64,000 nt of DNA, from assembly GCA_003415625.1 (NCBI GenBank), contig PYIU01000010.1, positions 868,001-932,000 on the forward strand, written 5' to 3'. The notes under the pieces were generated by a model. That model was not told where the DNA came from and made no database searches. It saw nothing but the letters and a program-made list of their open reading frames with translations. Position numbers and translations under genes: made by a program. Of the stretch, positions 43,001-55,800 are shown in pieces; position 1 is the first letter of the stretch; every line of letters begins with the position of its first letter. The DNA is from Aquanectria penicillioides. Taxonomy: Eukaryota > Ascomycota > Sordariomycetes > Hypocreales > Nectriaceae.

Positions 43001-44266
43001 GCTCTGTTGATACGCCGGCCTGATATTGTAACAATCTTGCTTGAACATGGAGCGGACCCAAATTTCGTTTCTCAGGACTATGGAACTCCACTCCATGTCG
43101 CTGCGAGGTTGACTGATCTTGTGTCAGTAACAGAACTGCTCAAGCATGGAGCAGATCTAACGGCACTTGATTCTGAAGGAAAGAAGCCTCTTCAACTTGC
43201 ACTACAGCAGTTCGGACAGAGAAGAAGACCCTTCAAAACTGTTGATCAAACTGTGCAGGCGAAGCTCGTTTCTTTATTGACGCCAGCAGGGGGTGGAGTT
43301 GAAGTATCCCATGATGAGCTCATGCAGGCAGCCCAATCGCATGGAGGTCCCATGGGACTGTTTGAACTCCTCGAACAAGATAAGAATATTGTTGTTTCTG
43401 ATACCGTCGTCGCTGCCGCCATCAATTCGAACATCCTTTTCCTCGGAAAAGATCTGGACCGTCTCATGGAGCGCGCGGGGAACATTGGAGCCACGGAGAA
43501 CATACTCAAGGCCGCCGATAAGCAAAGATCAGTCGAGAAATTGATGAAATTCCAACCGTTGTGCAAAATCACGCCAGAACTTCTGGAAAGCTTGAGAAGT
43601 CCTCTATCAGTCAAGCGTTTGCTGGAGGCAGACAAAGATACACCGATCACACAATCGCTTCTAATCCATGTCTTACACATTGCGAGTGACTATGACTATA
43701 ACAAGGTCCTTGTAAAAGATAAGGCTAGCAATGAATCCACAAATACGCTTTTGGAGATGCTATGGGAACGAAACCCTGATCTTCTTGTCGCCGAAGAAAC
43801 TCTGCGAGCAGCAAGAACTAATTGGGACTTGACTTTTATACTTGGGAAGACCAAGGGCGATACAATCAAGGTCTCTGAGAAGGTGGTGGACGCTGTTATC
43901 AGATGCAATTCAAATCACCCTCTGGCTATGATGAAGCTGCTACTTGAGTATGACCCCAGTCTTCGCATCACACTTACCCAGGCGATCCACATGGCTCGCT
44001 CCCCGACGTTTGCCGATGGACTGGACATGATACTAAATCACGAGCCGACGATGGTCGTTGGCGAAGATATTTTTGTACCATTCTTCCGGGGCTTTGTAGA
44101 TGAAGCACAGCGGACCAAGCTGGTTGAGGTTCTTCAGCGCCACAGTCGGAAACTGATTTTTACCAAAAAGATGCGAGACGCTGTCGATGCTAAGTACCAG
44201 GGCCATAATGACAAGCCAAAACGCGATCTAATGTATAGTTTGCGAGAGAAGGATGCGCAGGAATAG
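37037..44266 (+). CDS. Giant NLR-like protein: DUF7708-like domain, degenerate NTPase, long ankyrin array; needs one -1 frameshift
   Basis: Exons 37037-37177, 37228-37491 and 37611 onward. The N-terminus (RDRARECIRKGLRFKG, LPWAAIRFLIRLDIRDVQEF) matches the helical DUF7708-type domain found before NACHT/ankyrin modules. Next comes an NTPase-like region whose P-loop is GPEGCAKV (about 329-336, lacking the usual GKS/T end) with a readable Walker B LAIIIDGFD (about 440-447). From about residue 650 come some 25 ankyrin repeats. The frame is open to 42911 (1901 residues). There, reading must step back one base at G GGG GGC (42881-42887) to continue as GPALHMACLIGSKRTVATLL, two or three further ankyrin repeats and a helical C-terminal repeat region ending KDAQE at 44266 (2353 residues). 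The exon 1-2 acceptor is probably AAG at 37227. Likely cytosolic sensor; ligand unknown. Confidence 0.75.
42881..42887 (+). promoter_or_regulatory. Candidate -1 slippery heptamer (G GGG GGC)
   Basis: In the upstream frame the codons are GGT TCG GGG GGC CAG; slipping back one base gives GGG GGG CCA, which enters the frame that continues the ankyrin array. The zero frame stops at 42909-42911, eight codons later. An imperfect stem (GCTTgCC / GGAAGC) can be drawn about 15 bases downstream. A one-base deletion in a former G7 run gives the same picture. Confidence 0.4.
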
Positions 44267-44847
44267 TCGGGTTCAAATGGCGAAATATTTGAGGAGGGAA
44301 CGGTGAGAAAATAGTTGTAGGGTTCCTATTGTTCAAAGGGAGGCACGCGAGCAACAAATCAGATTGATCGAGAGATAAATATGGAGAAAATGATGTATGA
44401 GCTTTGAGTTTAATTGAGTTAAAACAAGTACTCTGCCAGTGACAGTAAACATGTGGAAAGTGTGAATTCCTTTGTCAAGTAAAATTCAACAGATTCCAAA
44501 AGCAACATTTCTATTACACTACACTGCAGCATCGTCTTCTAGCACACCTTCTCAGGATTGCGTTGTAATCAAAACATCATCATATTTCTCTTCAGCACTA
44601 TTCATTTTGAAACTTCAAAGTTGACAGTGAGCGCACACGACCGTGGCAATCTCACGACTTGGCTGAATTTGCTGTCGGGTAGTGCTGGGTAGTGCTGACC
44701 GTCGCTTCACTGTTCGCGATCCTCAAACACGAGCTCTTTGCAAAATTCATCGAACCGTCACCTCGACGTGATTAAAATTACGGATTGAAAAGTGCAAGTG
44801 CAAGCTAATTAATTGGTTTGCGCATAATTACCGTAAAGCCTTGAAGG
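44267..44847. other. Intergenic
   Basis: 3' flank of the giant ankyrin gene; AT-rich, nothing recognised. Confidence 0.4.
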
Positions 44848-45350
44848 TTACAACGCAGAGATGGAAAAGTCATCCAGTGCGTAGTCACCCGCGGCGTATA
44901 GCCGCAGGTTGACGATGATCTCGATGTCTCCGGCAGCGATCTGAGCCTCACTAAAAGACACGGACGTAATTAATTGATTCCAGGTATTTAGCGGCATATT
45001 TGCCCTGAAAACGACGGTCCACTGTGCGTATGTGCCACTCGGGACGGCAATATTGAACGAAAAGCTAGAACAGGGGTTAATCTTGGTTAGAACAAAACAA
45101 TGCACCACCTTTACCAAAGGCATCATGTGAAGGAGTGAACACGAAAAGGAAATGTTCGCTGAGACTGAAAGGTGGCATATTTCTCTTCTTCTATCAAGTC
45201 CTTGGGTAGACACAATTCCCAACTATCGAAAAATATTGCGGGACCGACTAAGCTTGACGGGCTCATTTCTGTTGTGGGGAAATACGACACGGGCTGCATA
45301 AGCAATGGAGGAAAAAGACGATAAACTGGAGTTTTGAGTAAAATTCCCAA
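44848..45350 (-). pseudogene. Fragment of a secreted beta-sandwich (carbohydrate-binding-like) protein
   Basis: The minus strand ends with FSFNIAVPSGTYAQWTVVFR, NMPLNTWNQLITSVSFSEAQ and IIVNLRLYAAGDYALDDFSI then SAL and a stop. The pattern FSF...-W-x-x-L-x-x-x-x-x-(F/I)...(Y/V)-ALDD-(F/I)-S is typical of the C-terminal beta-sandwich of fungal secreted proteins with carbohydrate-binding-module-like repeats. Upstream, SYFPTTEMSPSSLVGPAIFF and DSWELCLP read in a neighbouring frame. No signal peptide or start fits, so this looks like the tail of a lost gene. The family call is tentative. Confidence 0.35.
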
Positions 45351-45951
45351 AGGGGTAGTCGTCTGTCACGGACCTAGGTAGCGTACTCAGGGTACATTGG
45401 GGTATGTATGGGCTTGGGTGAGGCTATCCACACCCCACTGGTCGGCCGAATAGCCCTGGCTAGCCCCGCCACGGTTTTAAAATGGAAGATAAAATTCTAT
45501 TCTCACAGCAGAGTATTCTACTAGGAACATTTCTCAGGATTCATTTCTTTCCGTGGCGTTAAGTAGATTCAAAAACTAATTACAACATGAAACATGCAAA
45601 CAAAACAGCCAATACGGTGGAGGGAGGAAGGGTATTAAACAGTGAGGTGTAGGAGCGAGGGTTAGACGAGCTTTGATAAGTTGTATCAAAACTTTGTATC
45701 GTATTGATAATGATCTCATGCATATGTATGACCAAAATTTCCGGGTTAGTGCTGTTCCTATTTACAAATTGTTCCGCGTATTTACGACTTCTTAGCAGTC
45801 AACGGAACCCCTCGATCAATATGTGTGGGTTAATATGCCATTTCTCGACGTCGTCTTAATGTTTTCTATGCAATGCCATAAATCAAGGAGAGAGCGGAAC
45901 AAAGTGCAGGAATGATTGGACCTAACGACGACTATTATGAGAGGTAGACTG
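45351..45951. other. Intergenic
   Basis: No coding frame. CGCCACGG (45470 on) and CCGTGGCG (45553 on) form a short inverted pair about 75 bp apart, too little to call an element. Confidence 0.35.
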
Positions 45952-48900
45952 CTAAATTTGCAGTTCTTCATGGTCTATCTCATCGTCTACAATATCACCC
46001 CTTGATGGAAATGGCGAAGAATTCCAGATGGAATGGTCAATCAAGGCTGTGAATGAAGGGCTGTGCGCTCGTTTGCACGCTCCTAACGCATCTGCAATGT
46101 CGAAATACTGATACTTTTGAGCAAACTTGATTGCCCTCTCAAAACCGCCGTTCAACTCTGGAATTGCACCGCAGTTAATTAGTAGCTTGACCATATCCAA
46201 ACGCCCATGTTCAGCTGCACACTCAACGGCGGTTCGCCCCTCTTCCGGGGCGGCGGGCGCATTGACGTCGGCTCCACGAGCAAGGAGCATCTTGGCGATT
46301 TGAATATCTCCAGCAACAGCTGCTCCTTGAAGAGCTGTAATGCCACCAATTGTTGAAGGAGGTGAGTTGACGTCAGCGTTGTGCTGTAAGAGAAGCACAA
46401 CGACTTCCGTGTTGGGCTCGGGAAGTGAGAGGGCTGCCTGCAAAGCGGTGCGACCGAAATTATCACCTGCAGGAGCATTCACATCGGCCCCGTGATTGAG
46501 GAGAAATGATGCCGTTTGAAATGAAGCTGCAAATACTTCTTCTCTGCTATGATCGCCATTTGGACCAACAATGATGTCGCAGGCGGCTTGCAGGGCCGTG
46601 CGACCTCGCTCGCGGTGGGACGCGGGAGCATTGATATCAGCACCGTGATTTAAGAGAAGCTGCATAGCATCCACGTCACCGCAAGCTACCGCGAGCTGGA
46701 GCGGTGTCATATTCCCTAGACATGAATAACGGCGTCTGAGGAGGGGTTTGCGACCGTAGTCCTCGGTGCTTGCGCCAGCTTCCAGGGCCAACTGGAGACA
46801 TTCTCTCTCTGATGCACCAATAAGACAGTGAAGCACAATACAGCTAATGCCGTCAGTACGGTTGATCGGAGCCCCGCGTGCCATCATCTGCTTAAAGGTA
46901 TGACTCCTCAAGGCCCTCTCTGATTCTAATTGTCGAGCATCTTCATCATATTGATACATATCCAGAAAGGCACCGGCGGCGGCTTCCATGATGGTGAGGC
47001 CACCGCCCTTTGCTGCTGGTGCCCTGACATCTGCACCAGCTGTAATGAGACAAGCCACTACCTTTGAATTGCCCTGGTTGACAGCTGCTTGAAGTGCAGT
47101 CATCAGTACATTGTCAGGGTTGTCGCCGTAGCTCCCTGGATCACTGGCAGGCAGGCTGACATCTGCACCACGATCAAGAAGATATTTAACCATCGCAAGC
47201 TTCCCATGTCCAGCAGCAGATTGAAGAGCACTTCTGCCGCCGGCACCATACGCATTGATGTCGATCCCCGCGTCGAGCAAGAAGCCACATTCGGCCATTA
47301 GCCCCAAGGATGCGCATTGTTCCAAAGCAGTTGGGCCCACCACAGTGGTCTTGTAGTTCAATCGCACCAAGGTGGTCAAGATGCTCCACCCTTGATTTGT
47401 GTATGACACATCGTGACAGAGTTGCATAACATCATCGTCGGTTGGAGTAGCCCCGTGTGTTATCAGAAGATACGTGATGTCAGCCAGGCTCTCTGGTCCT
47501 GCATGGGCTAGTCTTAGTTGGCGAATTGGATGATGAGACTCGAAATCGTCTTTGTATTTTCCATGCCGAGGTTGGCGAAAATTTTCATCAAGATCCTGGC
47601 TAATCATGTTTGGAGTTTCGTCAAGATCTTCATTCTCTTCGCTCATGTCATTGCCGCTATTCTCTTCGATGTAATATCGAAACTCCTTGCGCGAATGGCG
47701 ATATCGTTTTGCATTCGCATCCACCCCTCGAGACAGCAGTGTCCTTGCCACACCCGTGTGACGTTTATGGACCGCATAACACAACCCAGCCTCCAGCACC
47801 TCGGATCGAACGATGCCATGCTCCAATAGGAAGTCAGACAACGAAGACTCTCCTTTTCCAGCTGCCTCTACTACAAGTAGCGGATCTGTCATTGCGGTTG
47901 AGGACAATCCAGACGTCGGACATTCAGCAAGCAGTTTGTAGATGGCTGGACACTTCTTCTTTGCAAACTTTGAAATGCTCATGCCCTTGATCCTCTGGCC
48001 ATTGAATAATCTAGCGCCATTTTGTAGCAGCAACCATACCATCTTTTCATCGTTTTTTGCAATAACTTCTGCCAGCGCAGTTATCTTGCCTGATAGAGTC
48101 CTGTAGGAGCCCAGGTTTGGCTGTGAGGGCGAATTGAAGCTCATGTTGACGTTTGCGCCAGCACCCAGCAGATACTGTGCCATTTCAGTAGAGCCACATT
48201 CAATAGCACAAATCAACGGCGTAGTGGGCTTATGTCGAATCGACCAGACCTTTTGGAAACGGTTGAATGTCGGAGGGCATAAGTAGTTAGGGTCGGCGCC
48301 TTGAGACACTACAAACTGGGCTGCAGTCAAATTGTCAGATTCGACGACCTGAATGAGTAGCCTTCCGCCTAGGGAACCTGATAGTGCGCGAGTATCAGCG
48401 ACTTGAATGATCTTGAGAGTTTCCATGGGATAATTCCTTAAAAAGTAATCATCAGGGTCATCTGACTTGAAACTTCCACTGAGAAGACTTTTTTTACCAT
48501 ACTGCTTTACGTCAGCTTCATCGGATATCGCATCAAGAACCTTTATCACAAATCGTTTCGTATACACTGCGTTCTTCTTTATGAACTCATGCAATCGATT
48601 GGCCAGACCGTTGTCGAATGCCCATTGTATAAAATTGAATATCGCCCCCCCGTCAAGGCAGTTGTTTGAAACGAGTTGAACAACAATAGAAAACAGTTGG
48701 TCAACTGACTGCCGACTATTTCCGGTGACTCTGAGGACCTTTCCGTGGTCTGGGTTGAAGAGAACTTCTTCTATCAGTCTCATTGTCGCATTTGGAAGGT
48801 TTTGAGTCGATTGCAGGGTGATCAGATGAGAAGCAAGCCATCCCGGCTGTCCTTTACATATCCTCACATGAAGTTGATCCAGTCGGATTATTGGACTTTC

Positions 48901-49927
48901 AAGGATAAAAGTGTCATCTGTCCAATGATTCGGCAGAGGTAGATTGTTTCCTAGATTTGGTTGTTACAGATATATCTAGATATTCATTCAGTGGATGTAA
49001 TCACCTGCTGGGTTCAAATGGTATCCAGACAAGTCTTCTGCTCCGAGAGAGACTTTCTTTGCAGTGTAGCAAATAACCTGTGAGATGGAATGGTTTAAAG
49101 ACGGAGAGGATTCTTGAGGTTCATAGAGAGAAGCCCATTGGACGAGGTTTCGTGATGTCGTTGTGGGTTCCTGAGCGGCCAATGTGTCATTCCGTACCGG
49201 AACCGGCCAGTCGATTCCAAAGTTATTTGTCTCGGAACTGCTCAGAGGTGATAAATCGAACAAATTCGATGTCTCATTGCGGTGAAAGAGTTCACCTGTC
49301 TCCGAACTAATAACAATGTCACCTATGTCCAGTACTTCATCGTCTAAACTTTGTTCTTCTTGAGTCGTTGGTGGGTCTAGATGAGCTTTTGTGAGAACTT
49401 TGCTGCTCTTAGTAATAATTCTTGCTCTAGAAGCATCTAGAGATGGCGGTGTGCGTATCTCGATTCTTCTCTGACCGTTAATTTCTTCACTAAAGTCTGT
49501 CGGATATGATGTCAACATGGAACCCAATGTAAGGGGAGCGATGGCGTTTTTATACCTGCACAAACACCTTCTGAATTTACTGCTCCTACACCATAGCGTC
49601 GAACCGCTCTCTTTACACGTTCTGGATTTTGTCGCCGACCATAAACGTAAACATCCGAAGCTTTGCCCTGTTCTTCTCGTTGGTGGATCTCCCTAGCAAT
49701 GCGTTGCCACTCGCCAGAGGTCAATTTCTTCAACCCCTGAAATTTCCATTTGAATTGTCTTTCACTATTCCCTTATTAGTGCCCGAATTCCGACCTGATA
49801 AGTCAACCCACGTAATAGTGATTCCGTGCTGGCGATTAAGGTAATCCACAACTTCTTTCGCTGTTTTTCCTCCGTCGAGGTATAATTTAAACACAGTCTT
49901 CTCATAAAGACGCCAGTTCACAGGCAT
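45952..49927 (-). CDS. Clr5-domain ankyrin-repeat protein, 1271 residues
   Basis: Four exons: 49927-49812, 49764-49556, 49496-49005 and 48950-45952. Every junction is in frame. The N-terminus is a Clr5 domain: VNWRLYEKTVFKLYLDGGKT, VVDYLNRQHGITITERQFKW and KFQGLKKLTSGEW (about residues 3-58), a helix-turn-helix-like module found at the start of many fungal ankyrin/TPR proteins. A polar linker with acidic and Ser/Thr-rich stretches (to ~270) follows. A helical region (VLFNPDHGKVLRVTGNSRQS) comes next, then about 15 ankyrin repeats, dense at the C-terminus (RTALQAALSLPEPNTEVVVL, GGITALQGAAVAGDIQIAKM, GRTAVECAAEHGRLDMVKLL). No frame break is seen, unlike its two neighbours. The role is unknown; Clr5 suggests nucleic-acid binding by analogy only. 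The first intron acceptor (GAATAG) restores T-E-R-Q-F-K of the Clr5 core, which supports the model. Confidence 0.85.
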
Positions 49928-52089
49928 GGCCGATATATGAGAGTGGTAGTTATTAGTAATGTATTTTTGTGAGTAACTGGGCAGGCGAGTCAATCATGCG
50001 GAGAAGAGAGGATGGGAAAGTGACCAACTGGATTTCTGACATTTCGTTACAGGAATGGAATTGAGGTATTTATCACCTAATGACAGTAGGCTGTTCGTAG
50101 AGCCTGATTTCAAAATATGCACATCATTGGCCTGGTGCCTTTTTGCTACCCTCTGTCCTTTTGTCGGCTGGCGTCCTTTTGTCGCCTGGGGGCTGTGTCC
50201 TTTTGGCGCCTTGACCCTTTCCTCTTGTTCTTTCGTCAGTGGCGTCAAACCTGCATGACCGGTTCACCTCATAAGCGGCTCGTGACGGGGTACATGCGCT
50301 CGGCTGAGCTTGTTGATTCCTCAACCTACCTCTCATGAATTCTGGCCGGATGCAGGTGTGAACATGTCAACTCAACATTCCTAGTCCCACAGTTTCTCTA
50401 AGCCGTCATTTAGGTTAGCGTATATTCACCGAATAGACGAACAAGAAAAGTTAAATGAAAAATTATTCTAATCAAGGTACCATTTGCGTTTTAGAATATG
50501 GAGGCGATCATCGTATTTTCAGGATCATTGGAATGGAAGTATCACGAAGGCAATAGCGACTAAAGGCACATACATACTATTAGCTGAGTCCTGAATACTT
50601 GAAAGAGTATAATGGCCAGCGTAGGGCATTTGCAAGCCCCTCGCTTTGATGGTCCTATATTTTCAATGTAGCAGATTTCGGGGTGATCGAATATGCGCTT
50701 TCTGAGCTCTATATTTACTGGAAATACATCAAGATGGAAAGACGGTAAGTAATTTTTCCAGTTTCTAGGGAATTCTTCTGAAATTAGATATATACCCGAA
50801 TTATTTGTGAAACGGCCATCTCGTTTGAACTCCGTCCAGCAGAAGCGCCCTGAGAAGCAGCTACAAGAAGAGTGTATTCTTGGCACTAGCTCGGGAAAGG
50901 CTAGTCCTAGAATTCAGCTGCTTATCAACCGAGAATCAATACCAAGCTAAAATTGTGTAGTCAGCAGATACTTCCATCGCTCGCCTCACTCTTTGCGTGT
51001 TCTGCCGCATTTATATAATTTTGCTCCAATGGAACAATCGAGATCAAATTACTAACTATAATTATGATGCGAGGCCTTTCATATCATGAATACGTGAGAC
51101 CTAATTCACTCCGACTCTTTCACGGATTAAACAGCATGAATAATAGTCTCCAGGACTTAGAGAACACAGACAAGTGTATACAGTGCGACAATTGCGTCAC
51201 ATCAAATAGATCTAAACACGGCATATAATATCCACACTGCGCTGTTAAATCAGATGCATTGCATCTATTTGAAGACTAGACATCAGGTATTAAGAAAAAT
51301 GACACGTGAGGTTTTGTCGCCTAACTGACAGCCCTTGATCTCCCGCTTAAAGTAAATGAGAGCAAAACAATCCTCAGCCTAGCGGTATGCATTGGGTTCT
51401 GGGTGGACGAAATACGTGCTTTCCTTTCGAAAACAAGTTCACAGACAAAAGAATAAAGATAACACTAACAATGCAGAGATATAATTCATATCTGCGGGCA
51501 CGTAACAGTAATGGCATTGCCAATTTCAGGATGTAACTGGGTTGCTGAGGCTTACTATATTGAAGCGGGAAAAGAACATCTTCCCGAATTAGAGGTAAGC
51601 ATAGTCCTGTTACACTGGACTCGATGGGAATCAGGCCGCACTTATAGCACAAATGTGAAAACCACCCAGCCAAGGCAGACGACGTTGGACGTCAACCCAA
51701 AGGAGCCCATCCAAAAAGGCCCATGCTTAATATTGCGACCTTTACCCAAGAACACGTTCTCTTTTGCTGTGCAAGGGATTTCGCTCGTCTCTTGTGCACC
51801 AGGGAAATGCTGAATAGCCACCGAAAACTCGGACATGATTGACAAAAGGTATCCCCAAAAGAATTCAAGGATTAATACAAACATTGTGAGATAGTAATGG
51901 TAGATCGCATCCTTATACTTCTTGACGAGGAAGGCTACGGCAGACGACCCGCCACAAACGCTGCCCGAAAGCGGCAAAGAGTTACGGCAAAACGATGCAT
52001 CGATTTACACATTGAGCTAGCCTATATCTTGGGGAATCATTATAGTATTGGTTTTGTAACGCCATCTCGAATATCTTCTCCTGTCACTC
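49928..52089. other. Intergenic with a short imperfect tandem repeat
   Basis: About 2.1 kb. At 50148-50222 the phrase GTCCTTTTGTCG/GGCG recurs three to four times at ~20-bp spacing. Minus-strand frames at 51374-51673 and 51642-51977 contain hydrophobic stretches (YLTMFVLILEFFWGYLLSIM; ELYLCIVSVIFILLSVNLF) and could be exons of an unrecognised membrane protein, but no start, splice pattern or homology supports a model. A minus frame at 50560-50886 is also unrecognised. Confidence 0.35.
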
Positions 52090-55000
52090 TCAGTCTATCC
52101 ACATCAACTCATTATACGCAGCAAGGTCATGAAGTCGGCTTACAACGGACTCGTGCTTATTTGCTGTAGCCCACGACAGTGGTGTTTCCCAATTCACGTC
52201 GCAAATATCCATGTTGGCTCCATTTTCAAGGAGAGCATCAACAACACCTCTGTGGCCATTCCCTGCAGCCCACGACAGCGCCGTTCGTTGATTCTCATCT
52301 TGTGCATCAATGTCAGCTCCCTTCGCAATCAATTCCCCAACAACACCTTCGTGACCATTTTCCGAAGCCCAGGATAATGGTTGCCGTTTATCCTTGTTAC
52401 AAACGTTTACCCTGGCACCGTTCTCAAGCAGGACTCTCACAATGCCCTCGTGGCCGTTCTCCGAAGCCCATAGGAGTGCAGTCCAACCATTATTATCCAA
52501 GATATCAATATCGGCTTCTTTGTCGATGAGTAGTTTCACAACACTCTCGTGGCCGTTTTCTGAAGCCCAAGAGATTGCCGTTCGTCCGTTTTGAGCACAA
52601 ACATTGACATCGGCATGATTCTCGAGGAGGATCTTGACAATTTCCTCATGGCCGTTGACTGACGCCCATAGTAGTGCTGTCCGCTGATAAAAGCCATCAC
52701 AAGGGCTTACATTGGCTCCGTGTCGAATAAGAATCCTCACTATGTCCGTGTGACCATTTGCTGCAGCCCATGAGAGTGGAGTTCGATGCCTTCTATCAGC
52801 TTCATTCACATCGGCACCTTTGAGGATCAAACGTTCCGCAATGCCCTTGCGACCCTCCTGTGCTGCCCAAGACAGTGGTGTGCAAGTTTGGTATTCTGTA
52901 AACTTTTTCTCATGGGTAATACCATCTGCAATATCAACACCCTCATAAATGCAAGATGGCAAATCCAAGAGGCTGGCAATGGTATCTTTGCTACCGTTGG
53001 CTACCGCGGCGAACAACGGATAACGATAATACCCCCCGAAATGTGAATACGGGGATCTTGTTTCAACAATGTGCGTATGAGATTCGACAGCCCATTATCC
53101 GCCAATATATACACAAAACTGATGTCGGAACTGTATTGCTGGACTTCCGGGTCATGGAAAATTTTGAGTATTCCAGTCCAGTCAGGGACTGAGAATTGTG
53201 ATACGAATTCCGTTTGAGTAAATGCGTTTGCAGCACCATTTGCATGATACAGAATGTACTGGCAGGCATATTTTAAAAATGGATACTGTTTTGTGATTTG
53301 ACTGTCATGCAAACTTTGCTGCTGCACCGACATCGTCGATGACTGCTGCCTATCAACAGCCATTTGCGCCAGGACGTTGTTAATGTATGCACCGCAGCAT
53401 TCTTTAAGCTTCTCGTGGCTTGGACTTTCACAGTCAAAGCCCAGATCAGGCCACAACTCGTGCAGGCCCTTATCTCTCACAAGAAAGTCGCGAACGGATT
53501 CGTGAATAAACTGTACAGTTGGCAGCCTAGACTTTGTAATCTCTGCAAACCCTTTTGATGAACTGACGACGAACCGCGTAACCACTTCACTCGCACCAGG
53601 AGTGGTGAGATCCGGGATTTCGGGGTCAGCCAACCCCTTGAGAGATAGGCCAGACCAAAGAGCATGATACAACTCGTCAGGCTGCAAGGGATGTTTTGCA
53701 TACAGAATCCACAAGATGCAGAGCAAGAGGTCATCCATATTCTCATGATCACGTTGTAAAATATCCTTGAATAGCTCGCTGAGGCCGCTTGGAATCTCTG
53801 CCAGCCTTCTTCGGACTGCTAGGTTTCGTCTTAGGGCCAGCCCGCCTCGGCGATCTTCTTTATTGAGAATGTCGACGACTAGAACAACCCATAGGAAAAC
53901 TCCAGCTGCCTTTTCCAGAAGTTGCGGTCGTAGCTCTTCAGCAAGTGCCACATCTTGGATTCGAAGTCGGCTGCTGATGTAGTTCTCCAGGTCTTCGTCA
54001 TGACCCGTTTCATCCTCTAGGGTCATTCGAATTCCTTTTCGGATGACAATATACGGATAATGTCGACTGGAGAAACAGATTCGGAACGGAACCTTGTTCT
54101 CGGTGGATTGTTCCGCCAGCTCCTCAAAGTACTGAACCATGTCCACAGCTTGTTGTTCATCACACTCGTCGAGCGCATCGATGAAGCAAGTGAAGGGGGA
54201 TTCAAGAGCAGAAATTGCATTGGAAAAAAGTTCTTTAAGGGTATTTAAGGAAGGGCATCCAGTTTGTGTGAGAGGTATAAGGTCGGTGTCGTCCAAAACA
54301 CTCTGAAGCTTTGGGTAGCCTTCGAGAAGCTGGAGTAGCAAAGCTCGGTACATGCCGAAGATGGATCTTTCCAAGTATTCTCCTCTTGCATTGAAGAAGA
54401 AGGAGGCAATGACGGGATAATTTCCATGCGTCTGGCCCTTCATGGTCGAATACGCAAACTTCATTATCGTTGACTTCCCAGCGCCTGGCTTGCCGCTAAT
54501 CCACAAAAAGCCATGGTGTTGCTTCATCCTTTTTGGATTCAGCCAATCGTTGTATTGACCGTGCTTAAGAAACCAGTGGCAGGTTTTATTATGAGCAGCC
54601 TGGATAGTGGATTTTCGAGAAGATAGTTGCTGAAATCTCAGTGAGTCGAGCAGGCGCTTTCGTCGTCTCATTAAGGGATCTTGGTCTGCGCCAGGCATAA
54701 GTGATGGGAACGACAACATGGTTCCCAACTTTCAAATTCAACTTACAGATATTAGGGACGTAGGCAGCTTTGTTGTATGATTCAGCAGAGGGCAAAACTA
54801 ATAGAAGTTCCTTTGCGTATGCGGCAGCCGTGGCAGCAGCATATCTCTGCCATTCCTTGTTTTTGTGAGAATCCGAGTAGTCGCAGATACCACGGATTGG
54901 AAGACAGGGCAAAATATCCATCAACCCAGCAGCTTCCATTTCAAAACATATCACGTCAAGTTGGCGAGCAACTATGTCTCGTACAGTAGCGCTTCGCATT

Positions 55001-55800
55001 ACTTGATTGCCTGAAGCTATTGCACCGTAGTGTATCTTTGGGCCTTCCGACCGGCGTACATTGCGTTGCATCAGCCTAGAACGATCGCACGAATCACAGC
55101 TAGCAGTCGGGGGCCCGGCATGCTCATATGTCGCCCAGAAGAGCCGGTCCTCTAATCCCGGGTGACAATACTCGGGATGTTTTCCAAACTTCTCTCTCAT
55201 GATGGATGGGACATGACTAGGTTCCAGCTCGTGCTTCGCTCGCAGGGCGGAAACGACTGTACCGAGCAACTGCTGGGGTATCTTGGGAATTGCTGTCCTC
55301 TGTATCTCTCCATCCTTGACAATCTTTCCCAGGTCATACTGCATTACCCTCGTTCCAACCACAATATCTCCCAGCCGTATGTCTGCCATGTTTGGTGCAC
55401 CACCTCCAATCCCTACCATCAACCCTAGTCGGATAGATGGGAAGCTTCGGATCAGATGCGTCAAAACATTGGCGGCGTTGTTGGTCCCGTACTGGGCCGA
55501 CGGCAAACATGCCAGGACAATCTTGTGGCCCTGCAGGCTCCCGAGGGTATATGTATTGCTATCGATCGCGTCGCCCGGTGGAGTAGCATGAACCTCATCC
55601 AGCATGGCCCGCGCTGCTGCCATTTCTATATGCAGGGCGCATATCCAAGCGATGGTGTACTGGCGATGGAGCGAGGGCAGAGCCTCAGTCCATTCATCTG
55701 CGGCATTTCTCGGGTCTTCGTGGAGAGTCCGTCGTCGCTTCAGGGTATTTACTGGGCTTGCATGGGCCTCGCCGTCCTGCCAGAGCTCTCGCGAATCCAT
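52090..55800 (-). CDS. PNP-NACHT-ankyrin NLR; needs one -1 frameshift to include the ankyrin array
   Basis: Exon 1 (55800-54747) encodes a nucleoside-phosphorylase-like domain: YTIAWICALHIEMAAARAML, YTLGSLQGHKIVLACLP, GLMVGIGGGAP, IHYGAIASGNQVMRSATVRD, VICFEMEAAGLMD and ICDYSDSHKNKEWQRYAAAT. An intron (54746-54686) joins it to exon 2, starting QDPLMRRRKRLLDSLRFQQL. Exon 2 carries a NACHT NTPase with P-loop GKPGAGKST (about 416-424), Walker B FIDALDECD (519-527), the sensor-like RICFSSRHYP and the winged-helix/helical part (QFIHESVRDFLV). This frame stops at 53001-53003 (912 residues). The ankyrin array (about eight repeats, SWAAANGHTDIVRILIRHGA and so on) follows in the -1 frame to 52090, entered at G GGG GGT (53037-53031); a shifted product has 1216 residues. 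Family role: non-self sensing and cell-death or incompatibility responses. P-loop and Walker B are intact, so the sensor part looks active. Confidence 0.82.
53031..53037 (-). promoter_or_regulatory. Candidate -1 slippery heptamer (G GGG GGT)
   Basis: Minus-strand codons ATT TCG GGG GGT ATT become GGG GGG TAT when reading steps back one base, continuing YYRYPLFAAVANGSKDTIAS into the ankyrin array. The zero frame ends ten codons later (TAG at 53003-53001). About 11 bases downstream, CCGTTG and CAACGG can pair (6 bp, 14-nt loop). Confidence 0.45.

Noticed and set aside
50148..50336. Lys/Gln/Thr-rich repeats encoded on the minus strand
   Set aside because: They arise from a short DNA tandem repeat; no start, domain or splice context supports a gene.
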